Part shown: piece after piece, positions 28,714-41,350 of the stretch
How positions within the stretch are numbered: position 1 is the stretch's first letter
Layout: each line of letters opens with the position of its first letter
NCBI RefSeq assembly: GCF_900109995.1
Contig: NZ_FOCB01000005.1
Location: 1 to 64,000 of the forward strand
DNA from: Pseudomonas sp. ok272
GTDB taxonomy: Bacteria; Pseudomonadota; Gammaproteobacteria; Pseudomonadales; Pseudomonadaceae
Reading direction: 5' to 3'
DNA length: 64,000 nt
Translations under genes and position numbers: made by a program
The notes under the pieces: model-generated
The model's input: the letters and a program-made list of their open reading frames with translations, nothing else
What the model was told of the DNA's origin: nothing
Databases searched by the model: none

Positions 28714-31098
28714 TCAATCCAACGGCACGCGCACACTCAAGGTCGTGCCTTCCCCTACCACACTCTCCAGCGACATCGTCCCGCCCATGATCAACACCCG
28801 CTCGCGCATGCCGACCACACCAAAGGACGTTGGCCGGCCTGCCGGGGCGACAAATCCGACGCCATCGTCGCTGACGCTCAGGCACAGTTCGTCGCCTTCG
28901 AGCACCAGCGTCAGCTCCACAGTATGCGCCTGGGCGTGGCGCATGACGTTGGTCAGGGCCTCCTGAAGAATCCGGAACAAGCCGATGGCCTTGGCATCGC
29001 TGAGCAGCGGCAGGTTGTCCGGCACCTGCACCAGGCACGGGATCTGGGTACGCGCCTCGAAGCGCCGGGCCTGCCATTCGATGGCCGACGCGATGCCGGC
29101 GTCGAGAATCGGCGGGCGCAGGGCCGTGGCCACGTCCCGCACCAACTGGAACAACTGGGCGATCAGGCGCTTCATGCTGTTGAGGCGATCACTCAAGCCG
29201 GGGTCCAATTCGGCGTAGGCCAGTTCGCACATGGAGGTTTCCAGCTTGAGCACCGTCAGCATCTGGCCCAATTCGTCGTGGACTTCCCGGGCGATGCGCG
29301 CCTTTTCCTCTTCACGCACGCTTTCCAGGTGCGCCGACAGCTCGCGCAATTGCTCGCGGGAGCTGGCCAGTTCCAGCTCGATGCGCTTGCTCTCGCTGAT
29401 GTCCCAGACGATCCCGTCCCAGACATACGCGCCATCCTCCAGACGCCGGGTGATCGCCTTGATCTCGGCCCAGCGCTGCTCGCCCTGGCGCGTGAGGATG
29501 CGCCCTTGCCACGACCAATCGCTGTCGGTGTCCAGCGCATGATCCTGGGTCTGGTGATAACCCACCTTGTCGTCCGGGTGTACCAGGCTGCGAATGCCCT
29601 TGTCAGGATGGGCCAGCACCGCCGGCGCGTAGCCGACCAGAGTCTGGCTGCCTTCACTGATGTAGGCGAACTCTGCCTGTTTGGTGCCCCGTGGACGCTC
29701 CAGGCGAAACACCAGGCCCGGGACGTTGGCCGCGATCCCCTTCAGCCGCGCCTCACTTTCACGCAGGGCGGCCAGGGCCCGGCGGCGCTCAGTCACGTCA
29801 TTGAGGTACACCACCAGGTACTCGCTGTCGCGAAAGCGCAGGAAGCTCAATGACACATCGGTCGGCAAGATGCTGCCGTCGGCGCGCACGCAGTGGGTTT
29901 CAAAACTCTGCGGCCCGTCCTCACTGGCCCGTGCGCGCTTCCACAGGTTGAGCCAGCGGTCCATGTGCAAGTCGGGGTCGAAGTCGATCAACGGCCGGTC
30001 GATCAGGGCGCCCGGCGCATACCCGAGCATGGCCTCGGCGGCGTGGTTGGCATAGCGCACATGGCTGTCCCAATTGACCCACAGGATGCCGACGGTGCTT
30101 TGATCGATGGAGAACTGGGTCAGGCGCAACGCCTCTTCGCTGGCCTCGCGCAACGCGATGTCCTCGCGCGCCGCCCGCAAGCGCTGTTCAAGCACCCGCT
30201 GCTGGCGCCGTTGCCACATCACAATGGCGGCGGCACTGAGCAGCAGCACCGCGAAGAACAGGCACAGGTTCTGCCAGAAGCCTGGCGACTCCGACAGTCG
30301 CGGGTACTTGGGCTGCAACCAGCGCCCGTGCAATTGCTCCAGGTCCTTGGCCGGAATCGCCCGCAAGGCACTTTCAACAATCACCGCCAACTCGGGCCAG
30401 TCGCGACGCGTGGCGACTCGCAACAACTGCGGCAGGCCGATATCCCCCACCACCGCCAGGCCCGCGAACTCCGGCTCGGCCGACAAACGGCTCAACTGCG
30501 CCTCATCCACCACGGCATAGCGCGCGTGCTGGCTCAACAGCAACTGCAGGGCCTGGCGCTCGTTCGGGACGCCCTGCAGATTGAGGTTGCCATAGTTGCT
30601 GCGCAGGTAGTCGGCGATGGCGCTGGGCATGCGCACGGCGACCCGCGACTGGCTGTCGAGCTTTTCCAGCTCCACCGCCCGTCCCTCCTTGCGCGCACCC
30701 ACCACCCGTTGCGGCACCCGCATGTAAGGGTCGGAAAACAACCACAGCCGCAGGCTGGCCGGGGTTTGCATCAGCCCCGGCGCCATATCGATTTCACCGG
30801 CGCGCACCGCGGCCTCCAGGCTGGGCAGGTCGGAGAAGTTGCGCCAACTCAACTCGACCTGCAGCGTACTGGCCAGCCATTGCATCAACTCGATGTTGAC
30901 CCCGGACAACCGCTGCAAGCGTCGGTCGTATTGGGCGTAAGGCGCTTGCAGCACCACGCCGACACGCAATTGCGGGTGCTGCGCCAGCCATTGGCGCTGC
31001 TCGCCCGTGAACGGCGCGACACGCGCAGGCGGCCCATCCGCCCACGCCATCAAGGGAAACCAGAAACAGCCGATAACCAACAGGCAGCGAAAACGCAT
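28714..31098 (-). CDS. agtS: hybrid-input sensor histidine kinase AgtS
   Basis: The membrane sensor partner of AgtR. The 794-residue protein has a signal sequence (about 1-21), a periplasmic SBP_bac_3 ligand-binding domain (about 35-235), one membrane segment (about 250-270), a coiled-coil, two PAS domains (about 305-420 and 435-550), a HisKA_3 dimerisation domain with phosphoacceptor H607 in AREVHDELGQ, and an HATPase_c domain ending with SVSDDGVGF and GVVGMRERV. The periplasmic domain resembles amino-acid binding proteins, so direct ligand sensing is likely. I use the ATG at 31098; a TTG 24 nt upstream is possible but lacks a ribosome site. Confidence 0.87.
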   Translation of the reverse strand: MRFRCLLVIGCFWFPLMAWADGPPARVAPFTGEQRQWLAQHPQLRVGVVLQAPYAQYDRRLQRLSGVNIELMQWLASTLQVELSWRNFSDLPSLEAAVRAGEIDMAPGLMQTPASLRLWLFSDPYMRVPQRVVGARKEGRAVELEKLDSQSRVAVRMPSAIADYLRSNYGNLNLQGVPNERQALQLLLSQHARYAVVDEAQLSRLSAEPEFAGLAVVGDIGLPQLLRVATRRDWPELAVIVESALRAIPAKDLEQLHGRWLQPKYPRLSESPGFWQNLCLFFAVLLLSAAAIVMWQRRQQRVLEQRLRAAREDIALREASEEALRLTQFSIDQSTVGILWVNWDSHVRYANHAAEAMLGYAPGALIDRPLIDFDPDLHMDRWLNLWKRARASEDGPQSFETHCVRADGSILPTDVSLSFLRFRDSEYLVVYLNDVTERRRALAALRESEARLKGIAANVPGLVFRLERPRGTKQAEFAYISEGSQTLVGYAPAVLAHPDKGIRSLVHPDDKVGYHQTQDHALDTDSDWSWQGRILTRQGEQRWAEIKAITRRLEDGAYVWDGIVWDISESKRIELELASSREQLRELSAHLESVREEEKARIAREVHDELGQMLTVLKLETSMCELAYAELDPGLSDRLNSMKRLIAQLFQLVRDVATALRPPILDAGIASAIEWQARRFEARTQIPCLVQVPDNLPLLSDAKAIGLFRILQEALTNVMRHAQAHTVELTLVLEGDELCLSVSDDGVGFVAPAGRPTSFGVVGMRERVLIMGGTMSLESVVGEGTTLSVRVPLD

Positions 31099-31174
31099 CT
31101 TCAAAAGTCTCAACACTGACAAATACTGATCAACCTATTAGGCTGCCGGGATTACTTCTGGCCTGGAATATCCG

Positions 31175-32167
31175 ATGCCCTTTGTCTACCGCCTGGCACT
31201 GCCAGCATTGTGCCTGTCGTTGCTGTTGCCCTGTGCCTTTTCCGCCCAGGCGGCCGATCCGGTGGCCACCCCGGCGGAAAAATCCGTCGACGAACAGCCG
31301 GTGCAACGCCAGCCACTGCCAGAGCGCAGCCAAGCAGAAGCCAGCGCCCTGGAACGCAGCGTCCCCGCCCAGGAGCAACAATCGTTGCAGGCCGGCAGCG
31401 ACCGTTTTCTTGCCCTGTGGAAGCCAGCCAACACCAGCGAGCCCAAGGGTGTGGTGATTATCATCCCCGGCGCCGGTGAAACCGCTGACTGGCCTCAAGC
31501 AATCGGCCCTTTGCGGCAAAAGCTGCCGGATGCCGACTGGGGCAGCCTGAGTCTTACCTTGCCGGACCTGCAAAGCAATGCGCCGCAGCCACGGATAGTC
31601 GAAGTCCCACCCGTAGCGGTCAACACCGAGAACGCCAATAAGGACGCCAGCACCACCGCGCCCATCGAGCAAGTGGCAGCCGGTGAAGCCGACGTCGTCG
31701 ACCGCGCGGTCGTCCAAACCAACGACGAGCAGCTCTCGGCCGATGCCGAACGGATCTACACTCGCATTGAGGCGGCGATCACCTTCGCCGAGCAACAAAA
31801 TGCCCGCAGCATTGTGCTGCTCGGCCACGGCACCGGCGCCTATTGGGCCGCACGCTACCTGAGCGAGAAGCAGCCATCGCAGGTCCAGAAGTTCGTGATG
31901 GTAGGCGCCATGGCCCCCACCACTGGCAAGTCCGCACTGACTGAGTTGAGCACCGACTTGAAGCTGGCGACCCTCGACCTTTATTACCAGGACACGACCC
32001 TGGCCAAGCGCGCGGCCCTTGAACGCCTACAAGCCAGCAAGCGGTTGAAGGACTCGATGTTCAAGCAGGTTTCACTCAAGACCATCCCGGGTGACAGCCC
32101 GGCGCAGCAGGAGCAGTTGTTTCGTCGGGTGCGCGGGTGGTTGAGCCCGCTGCCTGTGAGCAACTGA
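31175..32167 (+). CDS. DUF3530 alpha/beta-hydrolase-like exported protein
   Basis: Function unknown. The 330-residue protein has a signal peptide ending near residue 27 (FSAQAADPV), an acidic/polar linker, and an alpha/beta-hydrolase-like domain with the oxyanion-type strand GVVIIIPGAGETADWP. The nucleophile elbow reads G217-H-G-T-G221, so the central position is glycine instead of serine and classical esterase catalysis is doubtful. A low-complexity insert (about 145-190) splits the domain. It is divergent from agtS and convergent with djlA. Confidence 0.75.
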   Translation: MPFVYRLALPALCLSLLLPCAFSAQAADPVATPAEKSVDEQPVQRQPLPERSQAEASALERSVPAQEQQSLQAGSDRFLALWKPANTSEPKGVVIIIPGAGETADWPQAIGPLRQKLPDADWGSLSLTLPDLQSNAPQPRIVEVPPVAVNTENANKDASTTAPIEQVAAGEADVVDRAVVQTNDEQLSADAERIYTRIEAAITFAEQQNARSIVLLGHGTGAYWAARYLSEKQPSQVQKFVMVGAMAPTTGKSALTELSTDLKLATLDLYYQDTTLAKRAALERLQASKRLKDSMFKQVSLKTIPGDSPAQQEQLFRRVRGWLSPLPVSN

Positions 32168-32218
32168 CAGCGCGCGGCGTTCCCGCGAAGAGGTCGCTGA
32201 AAGCACACACCTGGCAAT

Positions 32219-32986
32219 CTAACGAAAATCCCGCCGCTCACGGATCAACGTGTAGGCGTTGTGCAGCTCACGGGTTTTTTCGGTCGCCTCGCGTACCTGG
32301 GCCGCCGTTGCGCCTACCCCTACGATCTTGTCCGGGTGATGGCGACTGAGCAGGCGCCGGTAAGCCCGCTTGATCTGCGATGGCTCGCTGGTCACCGACA
32401 CCCCCAACACGCGCATGGCCTCCTGATACGCCGCGCCACTGCCAGGCAGCGCTCGTGTGTGCGGCTCATAGTCGCTGGCCAGGGCCTGGGCTTGCTCGGG
32501 TGTCCAGCCGAGCCACTGGCTCCACTGGGCAATCAATCGGCGCTCGGCGCTGCCGGCACGGCCATCCGCCCACACCATGCGCCAGCACGCACGCAACACG
32601 CCTTCGGCCGCGTGGGGCTGGGCACGCAAGCGGCGCAAATAGCCACGCAGGCGGTCGTGGCCGGACTTGCCGCGATTGAACGCGGCGATGGCGCGCCGTT
32701 GTGCCGGCTCGCTCATCTCCAGCGCGCGCATTTCCTGGCGCGCCTGATAGATATGGCCGTCCTGCACCCGACCATCACTCTTGGCCAGGCGCCCGAGCAA
32801 CACGAACAGCAACTCGTCGTTGCGCAGCATCGGGCGCCCGCCCAAACGCTCGCGCAGGTGTCCCAGGCTGTGCAATTGCAGGCGCCGGTCCAGCGCCTGG
32901 CCCAATAACGCGCCCAACATGGCCCCCGGGATGCTGGCGATGGCAAAACCCGCCCCGGCTCCGATCAGAGTCCCTGGCCACAACAT
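32219..32986 (-). CDS. djlA: DjlA-type membrane co-chaperone
   Basis: A membrane-anchored J-domain protein that stimulates DnaK. The 255-residue protein has an N-terminal glycine-rich membrane segment (about 5-30), a TerB-like middle domain (about 55-170) and a C-terminal J domain with the catalytic HPD in LLSRHHPDKI followed by THE-type helix residues. The length agrees with E. coli DjlA. It is 1 nt after murU, so it is likely transcribed with amgK and murU. Confidence 0.87.
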   Translation of the reverse strand: MLWPGTLIGAGAGFAIASIPGAMLGALLGQALDRRLQLHSLGHLRERLGGRPMLRNDELLFVLLGRLAKSDGRVQDGHIYQARQEMRALEMSEPAQRRAIAAFNRGKSGHDRLRGYLRRLRAQPHAAEGVLRACWRMVWADGRAGSAERRLIAQWSQWLGWTPEQAQALASDYEPHTRALPGSGAAYQEAMRVLGVSVTSEPSQIKRAYRRLLSRHHPDKIVGVGATAAQVREATEKTRELHNAYTLIRERRDFR

Positions 32987-32987
32987 C

Positions 32988-34681
<1,694 letters not shown>

Positions 34682-34811
34682 TGCAAGGGTCTCCGACGGC
34701 GCTAGCCGTCAAGCGGGTCATGCTTTATTATCCAGCATCTTTTTCAGACCATCGAGAGGCGTGCGGCCCACACCGCGGGCAGATGGCACGCAGGAAGCCC
34801 GGACTAATAAG

Positions 34812-37655
34812 ATGGCATTGAAATCCCCCGCGTTTCGTAAAAAATTTCCGTTGTTGGTGACCGGCAGTCTGCTGGCCCTGCAACCTCTAGCCACTTCGTT
34901 CGTGGTCGCCGCGGAACAGTATGACTGCTCAGTCTCTGCTTCGGGTGCCTGGGACTGCGCGCCGAAAACCAACGCCGCCCAACTGCCGCCGCGCCCTGTG
35001 CACGACGCCAGTGTAGCGGCGGCCGGCAGCACGTCCGCGGACGAGCGCACGGTTGAAGGCGACAGCGCCGACAAGCCGGTGCTGGTCACCGAGGCCAAGG
35101 GCCGGGGTCTGAAGTCGCGCAGTGCCGACTACAGCCACCTGGACTGGGTCCCGCGTGAGAAGCTCACCGCTGCGCAATTGGCCGAAACCGGTCCTTATTG
35201 CTCTGGTTCCTATATCGAACCGATTCGTCCTGGCATGAATGACAAGACGAATAAAAGTGACGCCCCGACCTTTATCGGCGCCAAGGCTTCCCGTTATCAG
35301 CAGGAAGAGCAGATCGCGACCCTGGCCGGTGACGTCGTCATGCGCCAGGGCAGCATGCAGGTCGAGGCCGACGAGGCCAGCCTGTATCAGGCCGAGAACC
35401 GTGGCGAACTGAACGGTAACGTGCGCATTCGCGACAACGGCGCACTGATCGTCGGCGACCACGCCGATGTCCAGCTCGACACCGGTGAAGCCAAGGTCGA
35501 CAACGCCGAATACGTGCTGCACAAATCCCGTATCCGTGGCAGCGCGCTGTACGCCAAGCGTGCCGAGAACGCGATCATCCGTCTCAAGGACGGCACGTAC
35601 ACCTCGTGCGCACCGAACAGCAACGCCTGGCAGCTCAAGGGCAACAACATCACCTTGAACCCGGCGACCGGCTTCGGCACCGCGACCAACGTGACGTTGC
35701 GGGTCAAGGACATTCCAGTCCTGTACACCCCGTACATCTATTTCCCGATCGATGACCGTCGCCAGTCCGGCTTCCTGCCGCCGACCATCGGCAGCGGCAG
35801 CGACACCGGCTTCATGCTGGTCACCCCGTACTACTTCAACCTGGCGCCGAACTACGACGCCACCCTCTACCCGCGCTACATGAGCAAGCGCGGCATGTTG
35901 ATGGAAGGCGAGCTCCGCTACCTGACCAAGTCGAGTGAAGGCCAGGTGGGCGCGGCTTACCTGAGCGACGAAGACACTGACCGCAAGTTGCAGTCCGACT
36001 ACTCGAAAGACCGCTACATGTACAACTGGCAGCACAAAGGCGGCCTGGACTCGCGCACGTTCACCGAAGTCGACTACACCAAGATCAGCGACCCTTACTA
36101 CTTCCAGGATCTGCAGACCGATCAGTTGGGCGTGAAGGGCGGTTCCGACTACGTGAACCAGCAGGGTGCGGTCAGCTACCGTGGTGACACCTACACCGCG
36201 CGGATCAATGCCCAGGCGTTCCAGATGGCTTCGGTGTCGAACATCACGCCTTATGACCGTCTGCCGCAGATCACCTTCAATGGTTTCCTGCCGCAAACGC
36301 CGTACGGCTTGAACTTCGCCTACAACACCGAGTTGGTGCGGTTTGATCGGGATTTGCAGACCGGTAACTATTTCAATAAAGATGGTGGTCCGTTTGACCC
36401 CATCACTAACAACCCCATCGGCGAGTCTCGCATTGATAACAACGTCAATGGACTGGCAAGGGCCAACGGTGATCGTCTCAACCTAGCTCCAAGCATGAGC
36501 CTGCCGATGAACGCGTCTTATGGCTTCGTGAAGCCGACGCTCAAGTTCCAGTACACCAAGTACGACCTTGACCTGGGTGCAACCGGCAAGCAGGAAATCA
36601 TCGCCAACCAACAAGCTGCCGCCGCAAAAGGTGAAAACTATGTCGGTGGTGAGTTCGGCAGCAGTCAAAGCCGCGCCATCCCAATTGCCAGCATCGACAG
36701 CGGCCTGTACTTCGACCGCAGCACCAACTGGTTCGGCACCAACTACCGCCAGACCCTGGAACCGCGCCTGTACTACCTCTATGTCCCAGAGAAAAACCAG
36801 GAAGACATTCCGGTATTCGACACAGGCGAGTACACCTTCAACTACGCCTCGCTGTTCCGCGACAACCGCTTCTCCGGCTCCGACCGTGTCGGCGACGAGA
36901 ACAAGCTGTCCCTGGGCGTGACCAACCGCTGGATTGAAGACAACGGCTTCGAACGTCAACGCATCAGCGTCGGCCAGGCCCTGTACTTCAAGGACCGCGA
37001 AGTCCAACTGCCAGGTGTCGATCCGAAGACCCGTGCTGATGCCCAGTCCAACGTGTCGCCGTATGCCCTGGAATACGCCTACAACTGGAACCGCGATTGG
37101 CGCACCACGGCCGACTTCAACTGGGACCCGGACAGCCGCAGCACCCGTTCGGGCAGCGCGATGTTCCACTACCAGCCTGAAGCCAACCCGAACAAGGTGA
37201 TCAACGCCGGCTACCGCTATCGCAACGACCAGGTGATCTACAACCAGAACACCGGTAAGTGGCAGTTCGGTGGCGACTACGGCACACCTGGCCAGCCTGG
37301 CTACGTGAAGGATTACTACAAAATCCAGCAACACGACTTCTCAGTGATCTGGCCGGTCGTGCCGCAGTGGAATGCCATCAGTCGCTGGCAGTATGACTAC
37401 AACCGTAACCGCACCCTGGAAGCCTTCGGTGGCTTCGAGTACGACAACTGCTGCTGGAAACTGCGCCTGATCAACCGTTACTGGGTCTCCTATGACGAGT
37501 TCAGTCAAGAAGCCCCGCAAAACGAGAAGGGCGACCACGGCATCTTCCTCCAAATTGTTCTGAAGGGACTCGGCGGCGTGACTGGCGCCAAGGTAGAGAG
37601 CTTCCTCGACAAAGGCATCCAAGGTTATCGTGAACGTGAAGACCAAGCTTTCTGA
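34812..37655 (+). CDS. lptD: LPS-assembly outer-membrane protein LptD
   Basis: The beta-barrel that inserts lipopolysaccharide into the outer leaflet together with LptE. The 947-residue protein has a signal peptide ending about residue 33 (SFVVAAEQY), an N-terminal extension typical of pseudomonads, an OstA/LptA-like jelly-roll domain (about 155-290) and a C-terminal barrel of about 650 residues. N-terminal cysteines ([18 protein letters not shown]) and the adjacent pair C880-C881 in YDNCCWKL are the ones used for inter-domain disulfides in this family. The ATG at 34812 begins the conserved [13 protein letters not shown]. The 3' end overlaps surA. Confidence 0.97.
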   Translation: MALKSPAFRKKFPLLVTGSLLALQPLATSFVVAAEQYDCSVSASGAWDCAPKTNAAQLPPRPVHDASVAAAGSTSADERTVEGDSADKPVLVTEAKGRGLKSRSADYSHLDWVPREKLTAAQLAETGPYCSGSYIEPIRPGMNDKTNKSDAPTFIGAKASRYQQEEQIATLAGDVVMRQGSMQVEADEASLYQAENRGELNGNVRIRDNGALIVGDHADVQLDTGEAKVDNAEYVLHKSRIRGSALYAKRAENAIIRLKDGTYTSCAPNSNAWQLKGNNITLNPATGFGTATNVTLRVKDIPVLYTPYIYFPIDDRRQSGFLPPTIGSGSDTGFMLVTPYYFNLAPNYDATLYPRYMSKRGMLMEGELRYLTKSSEGQVGAAYLSDEDTDRKLQSDYSKDRYMYNWQHKGGLDSRTFTEVDYTKISDPYYFQDLQTDQLGVKGGSDYVNQQGAVSYRGDTYTARINAQAFQMASVSNITPYDRLPQITFNGFLPQTPYGLNFAYNTELVRFDRDLQTGNYFNKDGGPFDPITNNPIGESRIDNNVNGLARANGDRLNLAPSMSLPMNASYGFVKPTLKFQYTKYDLDLGATGKQEIIANQQAAAAKGENYVGGEFGSSQSRAIPIASIDSGLYFDRSTNWFGTNYRQTLEPRLYYLYVPEKNQEDIPVFDTGEYTFNYASLFRDNRFSGSDRVGDENKLSLGVTNRWIEDNGFERQRISVGQALYFKDREVQLPGVDPKTRADAQSNVSPYALEYAYNWNRDWRTTADFNWDPDSRSTRSGSAMFHYQPEANPNKVINAGYRYRNDQVIYNQNTGKWQFGGDYGTPGQPGYVKDYYKIQQHDFSVIWPVVPQWNAISRWQYDYNRNRTLEAFGGFEYDNCCWKLRLINRYWVSYDEFSQEAPQNEKGDHGIFLQIVLKGLGGVTGAKVESFLDKGIQGYREREDQAF

Positions 37656-38952
37656 TTGTCTGCGCCCGCTGATGCTGGGCGCGTTGTTCCTGGGCACCGC
37701 GGCGAGCGCCGCGGTGCAGTCCATCGACAAGGTCGTGGCCATCGTCGACAACGACGTGGTCATGCAGAGTCAACTGGACCAGCGGGTTGAAGAAGTCCAG
37801 AAGACCATCGCCAAGCGCGGCGCGGAAGTTCCTCCGAGCAGCGTGTTGGAACAGCAGGTACTGGAACGCCTGATCGTCGAGAACCTGCAACTGCAGATCG
37901 GCGAGCGTTCCGGCATCCGCATCACCGATGAAGAGCTGAACCAAGCGGTGGGCACCATTGCCCAGCGCAACAACATGACCGTGGATCAATTCCGCGCGGC
38001 CCTGGCTCACGACGGCCTGTCCTACGACGACGCTCGCGACCAGATCCGCCGCGAGATGATCATCAGCCGTGTCCGCCAGCGCCGTGTTGCCGAACGCATC
38101 CAGATCTCCGAACAGGAAGTGAAGAACTTCCTCGCCTCCGACCTGGGCAAGATGCAACTGTCCGAAGAACTGCACCTGGCCAACATCCTGATTCCGACCC
38201 CGGAAAGCGCCAACTCCGAAGCGATTCAGAGCGCCGCTCGCCAGGCCATGGATGTCTACCAGCAACTCAAGCAGGGCGCTGACTTTGCCCAACTGGCGAT
38301 TGCCAAGTCCGGCAGCGACAACGCACTGGAAGGCGGCGACATGGGCTGGCGTAAAGCGGCTCAACTGCCACCGCCGTTCGACCGCGAACTGAGTGCCATG
38401 TCCGTTGGCGACATCACCCAGCCAGCACGCACCCCAGGCGGCTTCATCATCCTCAAGCTGCTGGAAAAGCGCGGCGGCGGCAATCAGACCCGTGACGAAG
38501 TCCACGTTCGCCACATCCTGATCAAGCCAAGCGAAATCCGCAGCGAAGCAGAAACCAAGCGCCTGGCAGAAGCGCTCTACACCCGCATTCAAGCAGGCGA
38601 AGACTTCGGCGAGCTGGCGAAGACCTACTCCGAAGACCCAGGCTCCGCCCTCAACGGCGGCGACCTCAACTGGATCGACCCGAACGCACTGGTACCCGAG
38701 TTCCGCACGGTGATGAACAACACGCCGCAAGGCCAGTTGTCCAAGCCGTTCAAGAGCCCGTATGGCTGGCACGTCCTGGAAGTCCTTGGCCGTCGCGCCA
38801 CTGACAGCACCACCCAGGCCCGCGAGCAACAAGCGATGACCGTACTGCGTAACCGCAAGTACGACGAAGAGCTGCAAACCTGGCTGCGTCAGATCCGTGA
38901 CGAAGCGTACGTTGAGATCAAGCTCCCTGGTGCAGACCAGGCGCAAAAGTGA
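37630..38952 (+). CDS. surA: periplasmic chaperone SurA
   Basis: A peptidyl-prolyl isomerase and chaperone that escorts outer-membrane proteins to the Bam machine. The 440-residue protein has a signal peptide ([10 protein letters not shown]), an N-terminal chaperone domain (about 30-175) and two parvulin domains (about 180-280 and 290-390). The start is a GTG; AAGG lies 5 nt before 37630, and another in-frame GTG at 37636 is possible. It overlaps the end of lptD by 26 nt in another frame, an unusually long overlap that couples a chaperone to its main client. Confidence 0.95.
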   Translation: MNVKTKLSDCLRPLMLGALFLGTAASAAVQSIDKVVAIVDNDVVMQSQLDQRVEEVQKTIAKRGAEVPPSSVLEQQVLERLIVENLQLQIGERSGIRITDEELNQAVGTIAQRNNMTVDQFRAALAHDGLSYDDARDQIRREMIISRVRQRRVAERIQISEQEVKNFLASDLGKMQLSEELHLANILIPTPESANSEAIQSAARQAMDVYQQLKQGADFAQLAIAKSGSDNALEGGDMGWRKAAQLPPPFDRELSAMSVGDITQPARTPGGFIILKLLEKRGGGNQTRDEVHVRHILIKPSEIRSEAETKRLAEALYTRIQAGEDFGELAKTYSEDPGSALNGGDLNWIDPNALVPEFRTVMNNTPQGQLSKPFKSPYGWHVLEVLGRRATDSTTQAREQQAMTVLRNRKYDEELQTWLRQIRDEAYVEIKLPGADQAQK

Positions 38953-39938
38953 AACCCAAGCGTTTCGCGCTGACACCCGGCGAGCCCGCCGGCATAGGTC
39001 CCGACCTGTGCCTGCTGCTCGCCTCGCACGCCCAGCCACACCCCCTGATCGCCATTACCAGCCGCGACCTGCTCCTTGAGCGGGCCGCGCAGCTGGGCGT
39101 GGTCGTCAATCTGCTGAGCGTCTCACCGGGTAACTGGCCCGATACACCGGCACCCGCCAACAGCCTTTACGTCTGGGATACCCCGCTGAACGCCAAGGTC
39201 ACTGCCGGCCAGTTGGACAAGGCCAATGCGGCATTCGTCCTTGAAACACTGACCCGAGCGGGCCAAGGCTGCCTGGATGGCGACTTTGCCGGCATGATCA
39301 CCGCTCCCGTGCACAAGGGCGTGATCAACGAGTCCGGTATCGCCTTCTCGGGCCATACCGAGTTCCTCGCTGACCTGACCCATACCGCGCAAGTGGTGAT
39401 GATGCTCGCTACCCACGGCTTGCGTGTGGCCCTGGTGACCACTCACCTGCCGCTGCGCGAGATTGCCGACGCCATCACCCCGGAGCGCCTGGAGCGGGTC
39501 ACGCGGATCCTGTACGCCGACCTGCAACACAAATTCGGCATCGCCCAGCCGCGCATCCTCGTCTGTGGGCTCAACCCCCACGCTGGCGAAGGCGGCCACC
39601 TGGGCCATGAAGAAATCGACATCATCGAACCCACCCTTGAGCGTCTGCGTGGCGAAGGCATGGACCTGCGCGGTCCCCTGCCCGCCGACACTCTGTTTAC
39701 CCCCAAATACCTGGAGCACTGCGACGCAGTGCTGGCGATGTACCACGACCAGGGCTTGCCCGTGCTGAAGTACAAAGGCTTCGGCGCGGCAGTCAACGTG
39801 ACCCTGGGCTTGCCGATCATCCGCACCTCCGTCGACCATGGCACCGCCCTGGACCTGGCCGGCAGCGGCAAGATCGACACCGGCAGCCTGCAAGTCGCCC
39901 TGGAAACCGCCTACCAGATGGCCGAGACCCGTTTATGA
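38949..39938 (+). CDS. pdxA: 4-hydroxythreonine-4-phosphate dehydrogenase
   Basis: A metal-dependent NAD(P) enzyme of pyridoxal phosphate synthesis. The 329-residue protein starts with a GTG and reads [16 protein letters not shown] near residues 9-24, with metal-site histidines in [26 protein letters not shown] and [10 protein letters not shown]. It overlaps surA by 4 nt and rsmA by 4 nt, so it is in a tightly coupled lptD-surA-pdxA-rsmA operon as in other gammaproteobacteria. Confidence 0.96.
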   Translation: MKPKRFALTPGEPAGIGPDLCLLLASHAQPHPLIAITSRDLLLERAAQLGVVVNLLSVSPGNWPDTPAPANSLYVWDTPLNAKVTAGQLDKANAAFVLETLTRAGQGCLDGDFAGMITAPVHKGVINESGIAFSGHTEFLADLTHTAQVVMMLATHGLRVALVTTHLPLREIADAITPERLERVTRILYADLQHKFGIAQPRILVCGLNPHAGEGGHLGHEEIDIIEPTLERLRGEGMDLRGPLPADTLFTPKYLEHCDAVLAMYHDQGLPVLKYKGFGAAVNVTLGLPIIRTSVDHGTALDLAGSGKIDTGSLQVALETAYQMAETRL

Positions 39939-40747
39939 CCGAGCATTACCAACACCGGGCGCGCAAGCGCTTCGGCCAGAACTTCCTCCACGATGCCGGC
40001 GTTATCGACCGCATCCTGCGTTCCATCCACGCCAAGCCCGAGGACCGCCTGCTGGAAATCGGCCCGGGCCAGGGCGCACTCACCGAAGGCCTGCTCAACA
40101 GCGGCGCCCAACTGGACGTGGTTGAACTGGACAAGGACCTGATCCCGATCCTCAATCAGCAGTTCGCCGGCAAGAGCAACTTCAACCTGCACCAGGGCGA
40201 CGCACTGAAGTTTGACTTCAACAGCCTGAACGCAGCCCCCAACAGCCTCCGGGTGGTTGGCAACCTGCCATACAACATCTCTACGCCGCTGATCTTCCAC
40301 CTGCTGAACAACGCCAGCATCATCCGCGACATGCACTTCATGCTGCAAAAGGAAGTGGTCGAGCGCCTGGCAGCGGGTCCGGGTGGTGGCGATTGGGGCC
40401 GCTTGTCGATCATGGTCCAGTACCACTGCCGGGTCGAACACCTGTTCAACGTTGGCCCCGGCGCATTCAATCCGCCGCCGAAAGTCGACTCGGCCATCGT
40501 CCGACTGGTGCCACACGCCGTATTGCCACACCCGGCCAAGGACCATCGCCTGCTCGAACGCGTAGTACGCGAAGCCTTTAACCAGCGTCGCAAGACCTTG
40601 CGCAATACGCTCAAGGCCCTGCTGAGCAACGCCGAGATCGAAGCTGCCGGCGTCGATGGCAGCTTGCGTCCGGAGCAACTGGACCTGGCAGCGTTCGTGC
40701 GCCTGGCTGACCAGTTGGCCATCCAGCCGGCTCCGACGGCCGAGTAA
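39935..40747 (+). CDS. rsmA: 16S rRNA adenine dimethyltransferase RsmA
   Basis: Dimethylates two adjacent adenines at the 3' end of 16S rRNA (KsgA). The 270-residue protein has [11 protein letters not shown] near residues 9-19, the SAM motif [15 protein letters not shown] near 45-59 and the catalytic NLPYNIST near 110-117. It should not be confused with the RNA-binding post-transcriptional regulator also called RsmA in Pseudomonas. It is last in the operon, followed by a REPIN. Confidence 0.96.
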   Translation: MTEHYQHRARKRFGQNFLHDAGVIDRILRSIHAKPEDRLLEIGPGQGALTEGLLNSGAQLDVVELDKDLIPILNQQFAGKSNFNLHQGDALKFDFNSLNAAPNSLRVVGNLPYNISTPLIFHLLNNASIIRDMHFMLQKEVVERLAAGPGGGDWGRLSIMVQYHCRVEHLFNVGPGAFNPPPKVDSAIVRLVPHAVLPHPAKDHRLLERVVREAFNQRRKTLRNTLKALLSNAEIEAAGVDGSLRPEQLDLAAFVRLADQLAIQPAPTAE

Positions 40748-40759
40748 ATACCCCCTCAT

Positions 40760-40847
40760 GTGGGAGCGAGCCTGCTCGCGATAGCGCTGTGCCAGTCAAC
40801 ATCTTTGCTAACTGGCAGACCGCATTCGCGAGCAGGCTCGCTCCCAC
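40760..40847. repeat. REPIN, 88 bp, 44-nt spacer
   Basis: Perfect inverted REP arms at 40760-40781 and 40826-40847 are separated by 44 nt, the same size as the copies at 25381 and 49091. It lies between rsmA and apaG and may end the lptD-rsmA transcript. Confidence 0.9.
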
Positions 40848-40969
40848 AGGTATCGCGTTGCGCCCCACCACCTCGCCGACAGCATGTCTGGCCTACTGCC
40901 TGCCAGTTGGCCTAGACTGAGCGCCTCCTGCGTTAGGTAACCTGCGCTTTGCTTTAAAGGCCTTCTTGC

Positions 40970-41350
40970 ATGTCCGATCCTCGCTATCAGGTCGACGTCA
41001 GCGTCGTCACTCGCTTTCTGGCAGAACAGTCGCAACCCGAGCAGAACCGTTTCGCCTTCGCCTACACCATTACTGTGCACAACAACGGCCTGCTCCCGGC
41101 CAAGTTGCTCTCCCGGCACTGGGTGATCACCGATGGCGATGGCCACGTCGAAGAGGTACGCGGCGCCGGCGTGGTTGGCCTGCAACCGCTGATCGAGGCC
41201 GGCAAGCAACACGCCTACACCAGCGGCACCGTGATGACCACCCGCGTCGGCAACATGCAGGGCAGCTATCAGATGCTGGCCGAAGACGGCCATCACTTCG
41301 ACGCCATCATCGCGCCCTTCCGCCTGGCGGTGCCCGGAGCCCTGCACTGA
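40970..41350 (+). CDS. apaG: ApaG domain protein
   Basis: A small protein of fibronectin III-like fold, often encoded next to apaH; its biochemical role is unsettled. The 126-residue protein has the family core [29 protein letters not shown] and the [22 protein letters not shown] stretch. Its TGA overlaps the ATG of apaH by one base, so translation is coupled. Confidence 0.93.
   Translation: MSDPRYQVDVSVVTRFLAEQSQPEQNRFAFAYTITVHNNGLLPAKLLSRHWVITDGDGHVEEVRGAGVVGLQPLIEAGKQHAYTSGTVMTTRVGNMQGSYQMLAEDGHHFDAIIAPFRLAVPGALH

Noticed and set aside
40966-41349. Upstream extension of apaH overlapping apaG
   Set aside because: The extension is in the wrong frame relative to apaG codon use, and ApaH proteins begin [12 protein letters not shown] at 41350.
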